Source: Bradyrhizobium sp. AT1
Lineage (GTDB): Bacteria > Pseudomonadota > Alphaproteobacteria > Rhizobiales > Xanthobacteraceae
NCBI RefSeq assembly: GCF_001590795.1
Contig: NZ_JXDL01000001.1
Location: 3,583,780-3,647,779 of the forward strand
DNA: 64,000 bases
Direction: 5' to 3'
Notes under the pieces: generated by a model
The model's input: the letters and a program-made list of their open reading frames with translations, nothing else
Told to the model about the DNA's origin: nothing
Database searches by the model: none
Program-made: the position numbers and the translations under genes
In this document: positions 1 through 11,530 of the stretch, one piece after another
Position numbering within the stretch: position 1 is the stretch's first letter
How the letters are laid out: the number at the start of each line of letters is the position of its first letter

Positions 1-63
1 TAAATTCGCTCGGGTTATGGCTTGGCTTCGTGCCTCTGCCAGCGAAGAGAGCCCCGGCCGCCG

Positions 64-1188
64 ATGCTGACCCAAGCGCTCCTGGTTGACGACAGCCGCT
101 CTGTCCTCAACTTTCTGAAACGCCACATCGAGGCTGAAGGTCTGGTCGAGGCCACCGCCTTCCTCGATCCCGTGGAAGCGCTGACTTGTGCACGAGAACG
201 CGCCTTCGATCTCGTGCTGGTCGACTACGAGATGCCGCATATGGACGGCATCAGCTTCATTCGCACCTTCCGCAGGCTTCCTGGCTGCGCCGACATCCCG
301 ATCGCGATGATCACCTCGCGACAGACCGATGACGTCAAAATGGAAGCGCTGCAGGCCGGAGCCACCGATTTCCTGCCCAAGCAGCCGCAAAGCGTCGAGA
401 TGACGGTGCGGTTGCGAAACTTGATTCAGCTTGGTGCAGCCGTGCGCAAGCTCAGCGATCGTGCCGCGCACCTGGCCAGCGAAGTCGCAGCGGCAACACG
501 AAAGCTCGGCGAGCGCGAGGAGGAGATCATCCTGCGGCTCGCGCTGGCGGTCGAATATCGCGACAACGACACCGGCGAGCACACGCTGCGGGTCGCCCGG
601 TACAGCCGCATCATCGCCGAGCAGCTCGGCCTGCCGGCCCGGCTCTGCCGCGACATCTATCTGGCCGCGCCCCTGCACGACGTCGGCAAGGTCGCCATTC
701 CCGACAACATCCTGCTCAAGCCGGGCAAGCTGACCGACCAGGAGATGGCGGTGATCCGGACCCATGCCACGATCGGCGAGAAGATCTTGGCGGATTCGAG
801 CTGCGAGCTGATCCAGCTCGGTGCGCAAATTGCCGCGGGCCATCACGAGCGTTGGGACGGTGCAGGCTATCCGAGCGGCCTCAGGGCGGATGAGATTCCG
901 GTGGCCGCGCGCGTGGTCGCCGTCGCCGACGTTTTCGACGCGCTGACGACACGACGACCCTACAAGGAGCCGATGCCGATCGAGGTGGCGCGCAACTATC
1001 TGGTCGAGAACAAGGGCCGCCAATTCGATCCGGCCTGCGTCGAGGCCTTTTTGTCGCGCTGGGACGAGGTCCTCGATATCGCCGCCGGCGGGCAGGCGAC
1101 GCCATTCCACAAGGCCGAGACACCTCTCGCTCCGACCATGGAGTCTCAGGTCGAAGACCGTCCGCCCGAATTGGCCCATGCCACCTGA
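64..1188 (+). CDS. Response regulator with HD-GYP output domain
   Basis: Residues 1-120 form a receiver domain: acidic pocket Asp9-Asp10, phosphoacceptor Asp54 in VLVDYEMP, Thr84-type switch residue and Lys106. A helical linker (about 125-157) leads to an HD-GYP domain, with HDVGK at 205-209, HHERWDGAGYP at 260-270 and a helical tail. HD-GYP proteins of this family hydrolyse c-di-GMP to GMP in the cytoplasm; activity is likely because the HD and GYP signatures are intact. A partner kinase is not in view. The ATG at 64 is preferred over an in-frame TTG at 22 because the receiver fold begins right after it and a GAAGAGAG stretch lies upstream. Confidence 0.9.
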   Translation: MLTQALLVDDSRSVLNFLKRHIEAEGLVEATAFLDPVEALTCARERAFDLVLVDYEMPHMDGISFIRTFRRLPGCADIPIAMITSRQTDDVKMEALQAGATDFLPKQPQSVEMTVRLRNLIQLGAAVRKLSDRAAHLASEVAAATRKLGEREEEIILRLALAVEYRDNDTGEHTLRVARYSRIIAEQLGLPARLCRDIYLAAPLHDVGKVAIPDNILLKPGKLTDQEMAVIRTHATIGEKILADSSCELIQLGAQIAAGHHERWDGAGYPSGLRADEIPVAARVVAVADVFDALTTRRPYKEPMPIEVARNYLVENKGRQFDPACVEAFLSRWDEVLDIAAGGQATPFHKAETPLAPTMESQVEDRPPELAHAT

Positions 1189-1362
1189 AATCGTCGTCCA
1201 GTCAACAGCTTGGCACCCCGCTTGTGGCCGATGGCGGGTTTGAACCAGTTCCTGCTAGAGTGGCACCAATCATCAAAGAGTGATTCTGGTCACACTTGCC
1301 TGGGCGCTCCGATGCTAAAAACCGCACCGGGACGGGGACCAGCAAAATATCGGTCGAATTGA

Positions 1363-2043
1363 ATGAGCATGCCCATGAGAAGCCTGATCGGCGCCGCTGT
1401 CGGCGCATTCTGCGTTGCGGCCCCCGCCCTGGCGGAGACGCCGGCCGCGATCGTCGAGGATGTGCAAGGCAAGGTCGACGGCATCGAGTTCATGGACTAT
1501 GTCGCGCCCGGCAAGATCATCAAGCTCGGGCCCAAAGCGAGCATCACGCTCAGCTATCTCAAATCCTGCCTGCGCGAGACGATCAGCGAGGGCGTCGTTC
1601 TTGTCGGCGCCGAGCAAAGCACCGTGCAGCTCGGCGACGTCCAGCGCGCCAAGGTGCCCTGTGATACCAAGGCAGCGCAACTCTCCGAGCGCGAGGCGAA
1701 CCAGAGTGCCGCCACCACCTTCCGGACCATGCGGTCCGATGCCAAGGGCGCTCCGTCCAAGCTGCCGACGATCTACGGCGTCGCGCCGCTGGTCCAGGCC
1801 AAGAGCGGCAGCACGCTGGTGATCGAGCGCACCGACGGTAAGGAACCCACGATCAGCGTCCCGCTCAAGAACGACATCATGATCCGCGGCAAGTTCTATG
1901 ATTTTGCCAAGGCCGGGAAATCGCTGACCCCCGGCGGCAGCTATCTCGCAAGCCTCGGCGCCAAGCGATACACCTTCCAGGTCGACGCCAGCGCCACCTC
2001 GTCGCCGACCCCGATCATCGGCCGCCTGCTGCGGCTCGAATAA
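1363..2043 (+). CDS. Secreted hypothetical protein paired with CHASE2 cyclase
   Basis: 226 residues with a clear signal peptide (hydrophobic core about 8-22, cleavage near ALA-ET), so periplasmic. The mature part has a beta-rich start in which conserved-looking stretches mention a product like 'GKIIKLGPKASITLSY', reminiscent of FecR/sheath-type periplasmic domains, and two cysteines (in SCLRE and PCDTK) that could form a disulfide. It ends 20 bases before the CHASE2 cyclase gene, so the two are probably one transcript and the secreted protein may feed a periplasmic signal to the cyclase. That partnership is inferred from position only; no enzyme motif is visible. Confidence 0.7.
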   Translation: MSMPMRSLIGAAVGAFCVAAPALAETPAAIVEDVQGKVDGIEFMDYVAPGKIIKLGPKASITLSYLKSCLRETISEGVVLVGAEQSTVQLGDVQRAKVPCDTKAAQLSEREANQSAATTFRTMRSDAKGAPSKLPTIYGVAPLVQAKSGSTLVIERTDGKEPTISVPLKNDIMIRGKFYDFAKAGKSLTPGGSYLASLGAKRYTFQVDASATSSPTPIIGRLLRLE

Positions 2044-2063
2044 GCAGCCTAGCGACGGGGCGA

Positions 2064-4214
2064 ATGCGGCGGATCGGGGGACGGGACATCGTTGCGGCTA
2101 TCCTGATTGCGCTCCTCGCGGGCGCAATCTTCACGTCTCCGCCGCTCCAGGCGCTGCAAGGCCTCTCGCTCGACATCCTCACGGCATTGCGCGGCAAGCT
2201 CATCGGTGACCGCCGCGATCCCGCCCATTCGCCGGTGGTCGTCGTGGCCATCGACGGGGAAACGTACGAGACGGCGCCCTTCAAGGGATCGCCGACGCAG
2301 ACCTGGACACGCGAGATCGGCCGGGTGCTCGGCAGCATCACCGAAGGCGGCGCCAAGGTGATCGGCTTCGACGTTATCTTTCCGAGCTCGATCGAGCAGT
2401 CGGAGATTCCATTTGGCGACACGTCGGTTGGCAGCCGCATGAAGGGCTTTGACCGGGATTACCTGATCGCGCTGCGGCAGATCTCGGACAGCGGCAAACT
2501 GGTGCTCGGCGACATCCTGAGCAACGACCATCCGGAGGTCCCCTACCGCGCACAGCAAGTCGCGGTGCGCAACAGCATTCGCGCGCTCAACGTGCACACC
2601 GACGCGGACGACGTGATCCGGCGAATGCCGCTGAGCTTCTCGATCGAGGGCAAACCGGTGCCCGCAATGGCGGTCGAGCTGGCGGCGCGTGCGCTTGGCG
2701 GAAAGCTCGAGACTGCGCCCTCTGGCCAGACCGGATTGTCCGGCTACGCCATCCCGAGCGGGGTGCCGAATACTGTGACGCTCAACTTTCGCGGGCTCGG
2801 CCGCGACGTTCCGACCTATTCCTTCGCCGATTTGCGCGCCTGCGTCGAGAAGGGCGACCGCGACTTCTTCCGCCGCGCCTTCGACGGCAAGGTCGTTCTG
2901 CTCGGCACCGTCCTCAATTTCGAGGATCGCAAGCTCACCTCGATGCGCCTGTCCGGCGGCCATGACGGCATGCCGGCGGCGCGATGCGCCCTGCCCGCGC
3001 CGGCCGGCACCGTGCAGAAGACCCGCAGCGACATCGCCGGTGTGTTCGTGCACGCCACCGTTGTCCGCAACCTGATCGAGCGCGATGCCGTGACCGAGCT
3101 CGGCTTCCCCGCGCGCACCCTTCTCACGATCGCGTTCGCGCTTGTCGTCGCCTGCGCGGCCTGCATGCTCGCGCCGGGCGGCGCGCTGATTGCCTGGTTC
3201 GGTCTCACCCTCGCCTACGCGGCCATGGCGGTCGGCGCGTTCGTCCATGCCCTGGCGCTGCCGCTGACGGAGCCGGCACTCGCCGGCCTGGCCGCGCTCG
3301 CGATCATGACCGGCTACCGCTTCATGCTGGCCGATCGCGACGAGCGCTTCCTGCGCAGGAGTTTTGCCTACTATCTCGCGCCGGAGGTGATCGAGACCAT
3401 GGTCGCCTCCGGCAAGATGCCGGCGCTCGGCGGCGAGATGCGCAACGTCACCATGTTCTTCTCCGACCTCAGCGGCTTCTCCTCGATTGCTGAAACCATG
3501 ACACCGGTCGAACTGGTGACCCTGATGAACGAATATCTGTCCGCCATGACCGACATCATCCAAAGCCATGGCGGCTATGTCGACAAATATATCGGCGATT
3601 CCATCGTCGCCATGTTCGGCGCGCCGGCCGACGATCCCGCGCACGCGACGAACGCGGTTCGTGCCGCGCTGAGGTGCCACGAGACGCTGGCGGAGCTCAA
3701 TGCCGGCCACCCCGCCTTCGCCGGCCATGGCCTGTCGCATCGCATCGGGCTGAACAGCGGCGAGGCCGTGGTCGGTAATATCGGCTCGCGCCGCCGCTTC
3801 AACTACACCGTGATGAGCGACACCGTGAACGTCGCCTCGCGGCTCGAGGGTGCCAACAAATATTACGGCACCGCGATCATGGCCTCCGAAACCACGATGG
3901 CGCAGACCGGCGACAGTTTCGCCTGGCGCGAGCTCGACGCCATCCGGGTGCTCGGCCGCGGCGAGGCGATCAGGGTGTTCGAGCCGTTGGCGGCCAGGGG
4001 CGCGGAGAGCGCCGTCCAGACGAAGTTGGCCGCCGCCTATGCCGATGGGCTCGCCTGCTGGCGCGCGCGGGATTTTGCGAAAGCGGCTGACGCATTCGGG
4101 CAGATGGCGGAGACCGATCCGGCATCAGCGCTGTTTGCTAAGCGCGCACAGGCATTCATCGCGAATCCACCGCCGCCGGATTGGACACCGGTCAATACGC
4201 TGGAGGGAAAGTAG
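2064..4214 (+). CDS. CHASE2-domain class III adenylate/guanylate cyclase
   Basis: 716 residues: N-terminal membrane anchor (about 8-25), an extracytoplasmic CHASE2 sensor (about 35-330), three membrane helices (about 350-420) and a class III cyclase domain (about 455-640). Metal-binding aspartates lie in FFSDLSGF (near 465) and GDSIVAMFG (near 510). Lys in VDKYIGD and Asp in MSDTVNVASRLEG are the residues that favour ATP over GTP, so cAMP is the likely product. The last 60 residues look like a short TPR-type tail. It follows the secreted protein gene at 1363 by 20 bases, and with the HD-GYP gene forms a small second-messenger cluster. Confidence 0.92.
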   Translation: MRRIGGRDIVAAILIALLAGAIFTSPPLQALQGLSLDILTALRGKLIGDRRDPAHSPVVVVAIDGETYETAPFKGSPTQTWTREIGRVLGSITEGGAKVIGFDVIFPSSIEQSEIPFGDTSVGSRMKGFDRDYLIALRQISDSGKLVLGDILSNDHPEVPYRAQQVAVRNSIRALNVHTDADDVIRRMPLSFSIEGKPVPAMAVELAARALGGKLETAPSGQTGLSGYAIPSGVPNTVTLNFRGLGRDVPTYSFADLRACVEKGDRDFFRRAFDGKVVLLGTVLNFEDRKLTSMRLSGGHDGMPAARCALPAPAGTVQKTRSDIAGVFVHATVVRNLIERDAVTELGFPARTLLTIAFALVVACAACMLAPGGALIAWFGLTLAYAAMAVGAFVHALALPLTEPALAGLAALAIMTGYRFMLADRDERFLRRSFAYYLAPEVIETMVASGKMPALGGEMRNVTMFFSDLSGFSSIAETMTPVELVTLMNEYLSAMTDIIQSHGGYVDKYIGDSIVAMFGAPADDPAHATNAVRAALRCHETLAELNAGHPAFAGHGLSHRIGLNSGEAVVGNIGSRRRFNYTVMSDTVNVASRLEGANKYYGTAIMASETTMAQTGDSFAWRELDAIRVLGRGEAIRVFEPLAARGAESAVQTKLAAAYADGLACWRARDFAKAADAFGQMAETDPASALFAKRAQAFIANPPPPDWTPVNTLEGK

Positions 4215-4259
4215 CGGCCTCTTACCCTGCCCTGGAGGGGGAGGGTAGTGAGCATCGCC

Positions 4260-6382
<2,123 letters not shown>

Positions 6383-6386
6383 GGCC

Positions 6387-7013
6387 TTACACGTCGAAGA
6401 ACACCGTCTCCTCCGGCCCCTGCAGATTGATCGTGAAAGCGTACACGACCTGGCCGGCCCGCTCGGTGCGCTTGGCGATCAGGGTCGAGCGCCGGGACGG
6501 CTGTTCGATCAGGTTGAGCACGGGGTCGGCGGCGTTGGCGGCTTCCTCGTCCGAGAAATAGAGCCGCGTGTTGAGGCCGATGTTGATGCCGCGCGCGACG
6601 ATCCAGACATTGATGTGCGGCGCGCATGTGCGTCCCGCTCTGTCGGTGATCGCACCGGGCTTGATGGTCTCGAAGGTCACGAGACCGCTTTCGAAATCCG
6701 AACCCGCCCGGCCCCAGCCGCGAAACTCCTGCTCCAGCACACCGGTCGAGCGGTCGGCCGGATGGTTGTAGCGGCCGCTCGCATTGGCCTGCCAGATCTC
6801 CAGCAGCACGTCGCGCAGCGGTGTGCCGGTGCCGTCGAGCACCTTGCCCTCGAGCGTGATGCGCTCGCCCTGCGTGCTCGGCGTCACCAGCACGTTGGAA
6901 AAATTCTTCTCGAAGATGTCGAAGCCGGCCATCGCCGGGATCAGGCCGATATGAACGTAGGGTCCGGCGGTCTGCGACGCCGTTTCCTTGAGATAGTTGA
7001 GCGGCTGCGGCAT
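6387..7013 (-). CDS. pcaG: Protocatechuate 3,4-dioxygenase alpha subunit
   Basis: 208 residues, typical for PcaG. Intradiol dioxygenase fold, with the family stretch LLEIWQANASGRYNHP and, later, APHINVWIVARGINIGL. The alpha chain builds the active-site pocket with PcaH but lacks the full iron ligand set, as in the family. Converts protocatechuate to 3-carboxy-cis,cis-muconate. It starts 3 bases after pcaH ends, so the two are co-transcribed and probably translationally coupled. The other pca genes (pcaB, pcaC, pcaD) are not next to it. Confidence 0.95.
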   Translation of the reverse strand: MPQPLNYLKETASQTAGPYVHIGLIPAMAGFDIFEKNFSNVLVTPSTQGERITLEGKVLDGTGTPLRDVLLEIWQANASGRYNHPADRSTGVLEQEFRGWGRAGSDFESGLVTFETIKPGAITDRAGRTCAPHINVWIVARGINIGLNTRLYFSDEEAANAADPVLNLIEQPSRRSTLIAKRTERAGQVVYAFTINLQGPEETVFFDV

Positions 7014-7016
7014 GGC

Positions 7017-7844
<828 letters not shown>

Positions 7845-7877
7845 TTATCGGGAGATCATGACCCGGGCTATTCCCCG

Positions 7878-7905
7878 AATAAATAGATCGATTATAATAT
7901 ATTTC
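7878..7905. promoter_or_regulatory. AT-rich divergent promoter region, pcaHG/LysR
   Basis: A very AT-rich patch in an otherwise GC-rich intergenic region. It contains TATAAT at 7893-7898 on the plus strand, and the overlapping ATTATAAT also offers TATAAT on the minus strand. The T-rich and A-rich flanks around GATCGAT give imperfect dyad symmetry of the T-N11-A kind used by LysR regulators. The plus-strand box lies only 7 bases before the LysR ATG, so it may serve pcaHG rather than the regulator. Confidence 0.35.
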
Positions 7906-8823
7906 ATGAAAGAAATCGATCATTTGGCGCTCAACGGCCACGCGCTCGAACTGTTCCTCGCCGTGCTGGAGGAGGGATCGGTCACCGCGGCGGCAACCCG
8001 GCTCGGCCTGACGCAATCGGCGGTCAGTCACGCCCTGAACAAGCTGCGGCGGATCGCGGGCGATCCGCTGTTCGCGAAATCCGGCCGCGGCATCGTCGCC
8101 ACCGCACATGCGCAGGCGCTCGCCGCGAAGGCACGGGCGCTGATCGACGAGATGCGGAGCTTTGCCGGCGGCGTCACGTTCGAGCCGGCACGCGCGCAGC
8201 TTTCGCTGACGATCGCCGCCAATGATTTTCAGCGCGATCTGCTGCTGCCGCGGTTCTTCGATCGCGTCGCCGCGCAAGTGAAGGGTTTGAACCTGCGCGT
8301 GATCCCGTCGCAATCGCCCTCGCCGGCGATGCTGCGCGAGAACCGCTGTGATCTCCTGATCACGCCGCTGCCGCCATCCGGCGCCGACATCGTGCAGAAG
8401 CGCCTCTTGAGCGATCATTACGTCTGTTACTTCGATCCCAAGATGCGCACCGCGCCGAGCGGCCGCGCGGCCTATCTCGCCGCGCGCCACGTCACTGTCG
8501 TCTACACCGACAACGAGCGGCTCGACTTCGACCGCCGGCTGGCGGCCAACGGTCTTCACCGCGACATCGCGATCTCGGTGCCGAGCTTTTCCGGCGTGCC
8601 GTCCTTCCTGCGCGGCTCGCAGATGCTGGCGAGCATGCCGAGCCTGCTGGCATCCGGGGTCATGCACGGTTTCGCGCAAACGCGGATTCCGCTGGCGTCT
8701 CGGACGCAGACGCTCGCCGAGCTGCCGATGTTCATGGTCTGGCACCAGCGCTATCAGAAAGACCCCGCCCATCGCTGGGTGCGAACACAGCTGGAGTCTG
8801 TGGCGACGGCCGCCGCGACCTGA
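7906..8823 (+). CDS. LysR-family regulator, probably of pcaHG
   Basis: 305 residues. N-terminal winged helix-turn-helix (about 10-70) with AAATRLGLTQSAVSHALNKL, followed by a periplasmic-binding-type effector domain. Divergent from pcaHG, so it is the likely regulator of protocatechuate cleavage. The sequence does not look like the classical rhizobial PcaQ, so no symbol is given. Start placed at the ATG at 7906, immediately before the HTH; the long upstream extension in the same frame runs over pcaH and is not credible. Confidence 0.88.
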   Translation: MKEIDHLALNGHALELFLAVLEEGSVTAAATRLGLTQSAVSHALNKLRRIAGDPLFAKSGRGIVATAHAQALAAKARALIDEMRSFAGGVTFEPARAQLSLTIAANDFQRDLLLPRFFDRVAAQVKGLNLRVIPSQSPSPAMLRENRCDLLITPLPPSGADIVQKRLLSDHYVCYFDPKMRTAPSGRAAYLAARHVTVVYTDNERLDFDRRLAANGLHRDIAISVPSFSGVPSFLRGSQMLASMPSLLASGVMHGFAQTRIPLASRTQTLAELPMFMVWHQRYQKDPAHRWVRTQLESVATAAAT

Positions 8824-8911
8824 TGTCGATGCGCCGGTTGCGAACGACCGTTCACGCCGGGGCTATTGGCTGTGCCGCGAGGACTACGCTAAAATTCCCC
8901 TCGCCGTACGA

Positions 8912-8950
8912 ATGGAACGTCCGTCGGGGGCGTCCGGGGAAGCCTCGTGA
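8912..8950 (+). other. Possible 12-codon leader ORF
   Basis: ATG at 8912 opens MERPSGASGEAS and stops with TGA at 8948-8950, which overlaps the GTG start codon (8947) of the glycosyltransferase gene as GTGA. A TAAAAT box at 8890-8895 lies 16 bases upstream. The overlap suggests translational coupling, but nothing else shows that the peptide is made. Confidence 0.25.
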
Positions 8951-9873
8951 AGTCCAGCGTCTGCCTTCTGACAGCCTGCGATTCCGTTCAGCAGCCGCTC
9001 GCAGATATCACCGTCCCCCGCATGAAGGCCCTTGCTGCGGCACATGGATACGAGCTGCGCTTCGTGCGCGGAGACGGATGGACGCGTCCGCGCGGATGGC
9101 TCAAGATCGAGGCGATCCGTGCCGTCCTCGAAGATGATTTCGACTTCGTGCTCTGGATCGACGTCGACGCCATCGTGCTCCGCAACGACGTCGATATCAG
9201 AACGGCTGCCCTGGACGGCGCTCACTTGCACATGGCCTGGCACGGCACGGATACATCCGAGATCGTGGCGGCGGATTTCATCCCGCACTTCAATTCGGGC
9301 GTGATGCTGATCCGCGTGAGCGACTGGTCACGCCGATTTTTCAAGCAAGTCTGGGACACCGACCAATTGCCGCATCATTGGTTCGATCAGGCCACGATCC
9401 TCCACCTCCTCGGCTATGACGGCTGCCTTGGACTCGGTCCGGATCGCCCTGACGAGCCCAACCGATCCGGCGTCGCACACCTCGACACGGCCTGGAATTC
9501 GATTCCCGGTCTCGCCGTGGCCCCCGATCCGATCGTCCACCACTACGCTGGGATCAGCAATCCGTCGACGCGCCTCAAGATGATCGAGGCCGATGCGACC
9601 ACCGCGCCCTTGCGCGAACGGATGGGCGCGGCCTTGCGCGGGGCGCTTGCACGGCAGTTCAGCCTCTGGCGTGAGGACGCGGCCATGCGCGACTGGATCA
9701 CGACGGAGCGGGATTCCGCCCTGGCTGAGCTCCAGGCGGTCGCGGCCGACCGGCACGGATGCCTGGCGGAGCGGGACGAGGCGCGCGCACAACTTGCAGC
9801 CGTGCAGAACTCCACCTCATGGCGGCTGACCGCGCCGCTGCGCTGGACCAAGGAGCTCTTTCACCGGTCCTGA
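8947..9873 (+). CDS. Glycosyltransferase, GMA12/MNN10-like (GT34-like)
   Basis: 308 residues from a GTG start. GT-A-like core: the DxD-type metal/sugar-nucleotide motif is WIDVDAIVLRN (Asp72-Asp74), followed by FNSGVMLIRVSDWS and a WFDQATILHLLGY segment in which the DQ pair is typical of GMA12/MNN10 galactosyl/mannosyltransferases. The C-terminal 70 residues are charged and predicted coiled coil (repeated ERDSALAELQ, ERDEARAQLA). No membrane helix, so cytosolic. Acceptor and sugar unknown. It stands alone between a regulator and pncB. Confidence 0.78.
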   Translation: MKSSVCLLTACDSVQQPLADITVPRMKALAAAHGYELRFVRGDGWTRPRGWLKIEAIRAVLEDDFDFVLWIDVDAIVLRNDVDIRTAALDGAHLHMAWHGTDTSEIVAADFIPHFNSGVMLIRVSDWSRRFFKQVWDTDQLPHHWFDQATILHLLGYDGCLGLGPDRPDEPNRSGVAHLDTAWNSIPGLAVAPDPIVHHYAGISNPSTRLKMIEADATTAPLRERMGAALRGALARQFSLWREDAAMRDWITTERDSALAELQAVAADRHGCLAERDEARAQLAAVQNSTSWRLTAPLRWTKELFHRS

Positions 9874-9943
9874 CGTGCCCTGCCCGGCGCGGCACGGCCG
9901 CCGGCCCCTGCGGGCACCGGGGCCTGCCCCTCGCCAAACCCAC

Positions 9944-9972
9944 TGGTTGCGCAAAGGGAGCCACGCTAAAAT
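9944..9972 (+). promoter_or_regulatory. Candidate pncB promoter giving a leaderless mRNA
   Basis: TGGTTG at 9944-9949, a 17-base spacer, then TAAAAT at 9967-9972. The ATG of pncB is at 9979, exactly where a transcript from this -10 box would be expected to start. No Shine-Dalgarno sequence fits between box and ATG, where only CCCCCC is present. Confidence 0.4.
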
Positions 9973-9978
9973 CCCCCC

Positions 9979-11283
9979 ATGACAGTGACCGACATTGCGA
10001 GCCGGACCTACAATCACAGCTGGCGGCTGGATCCCATCATCCGCAGCCTGCTCGATACCGACTTCTACAAGCTATTGATGTTGCAAATGATTCGGGAGGA
10101 TTACCCGAGTCAGAAAGTGACCTTCTCGGTCATCAACCGCTCGCGCCATGTGCGGCTCGCCGAGATCATCGACGAAGGGGAGCTGCGCGCCCAGCTCGAC
10201 CACGCCCGCACCATCCGCTTCTCCAAGAAGGAGTTGATCTGGCTGGCCGGTAACACCTTCTATGGCAAGACCCACATGTTCTCGGCGGATTTCATCCGCT
10301 GGCTGGCCGAATTCCGCCTTCCCGAGTATGAGCTGCGCAAGGTCGAAGGCCAGTACGAATTGCACTTCCACGGACCGTGGACCCACACCTCGATGTGGGA
10401 GATTCCGGCGCTCGCGATCCTGAACGAGCTGCGCTCGCGCGCGGCGATCAAGGGCCGCGGCCGCTTCGAGCTCGACGTGCTCTACGCCCGCGCCAAGGCC
10501 AAGCTCTGGACCAAGGTCGAGCGGCTGCGCAAGCTGGAGAATCTGCGCCTGTCCGACTTCGGCACCCGCCGCCGTCACGGCTTCCTGTGGCAGCGCTGGT
10601 GCGTGGAGGCGGTGAAGGAAGGCCTCGGCTCGTCCTTCATCGGCACCTCCAACGTGCTGCTGGCGATGGACAACGATCTCGAAGCCATCGGCACCAATGC
10701 GCATGAACTGCCGATGGTCGCGGCCGCGCTCGCCAAGGACGACGAGGAATTGCGCTGGGCGCCCTATCGCATTCTCGACCAATGGCGCCAGACCTACGGC
10801 GGCAACCTCCTGATCGCACTGCCCGATGCCTTCGGCACCAAAGCCTTCCTGCGCGATGCGCCGGAATGGGTCGCCGACTGGACCGGCTTCAGGCCCGACA
10901 GCGCCCCGCCGATCCAGGCCGGCGAGGAGATCATCGCCTGGTGGGAGAAGAAGGGTCGTAATCCCAAGGACAAGCTGCTGGTGTTTTCCGACGCGATGGA
11001 CGTCGGCTCGATCGAGGAGACCTATCATCACTTTGCCGGCCGGGTGCGGCTGTCCTTCGGCTGGGGCACCAACCTCACCAATGATTTCGTCGGCTGCACG
11101 CCGGATGGATCGTTCAACCTCGATCCGATTTCGCTGGTCTGCAAGGTGTCGTCGGTCGACGGCCATCCCGCCGTCAAGCTCTCCGACAATCCGGAGAAGG
11201 CGACCGGCATGCCCTCGGAGATCGAACGCTACCTGCGCGTGTTCGGCGACGCCGGCCGCGTGCGCAAGCCGGTGCTGGTCTAA
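9979..11283 (+). CDS. pncB: Nicotinate phosphoribosyltransferase
   Basis: 434 residues, normal length for PncB. Joins nicotinate and PRPP to nicotinate mononucleotide in NAD salvage, with ATP hydrolysis. Opening stretch [16 protein letters not shown], the active-site region [12 protein letters not shown] containing the histidine normally phosphorylated in the family, [10 protein letters not shown], and the PRPP-binding [16 protein letters not shown] and [12 protein letters not shown] segments are all present. Single-gene unit. Confidence 0.97.
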   Translation: MTVTDIASRTYNHSWRLDPIIRSLLDTDFYKLLMLQMIREDYPSQKVTFSVINRSRHVRLAEIIDEGELRAQLDHARTIRFSKKELIWLAGNTFYGKTHMFSADFIRWLAEFRLPEYELRKVEGQYELHFHGPWTHTSMWEIPALAILNELRSRAAIKGRGRFELDVLYARAKAKLWTKVERLRKLENLRLSDFGTRRRHGFLWQRWCVEAVKEGLGSSFIGTSNVLLAMDNDLEAIGTNAHELPMVAAALAKDDEELRWAPYRILDQWRQTYGGNLLIALPDAFGTKAFLRDAPEWVADWTGFRPDSAPPIQAGEEIIAWWEKKGRNPKDKLLVFSDAMDVGSIEETYHHFAGRVRLSFGWGTNLTNDFVGCTPDGSFNLDPISLVCKVSSVDGHPAVKLSDNPEKATGMPSEIERYLRVFGDAGRVRKPVLV

Positions 11284-11530
11284 ACGCGGCTCCAACTCTC
11301 TTCATCACGTCAAACGCGGACGACGGATGCGAGGTATCGGTTCGCCGATACCGCGCCAGTTCCCATTTGCCGGCATTTGAAGCGATCTGCGGCCATTCGT
11401 TTCACGACGCCTTCACCCTGCGATGCAGTCTTGCCGGGCTTTCAGGTCGAGTTAAGCAACCATCCCCTCTACTTCGCGTTGCAGGCGCAGCGCTTCCGTT
11501 GGGGTCGTTGCGCGATTTGGGGAACGCAGG

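Noticed and set aside
2049..3740. 563-codon minus-strand frame over the CHASE2 cyclase
   Set aside because: Low-complexity shadow; no motif, and the cyclase on the plus strand is complete.
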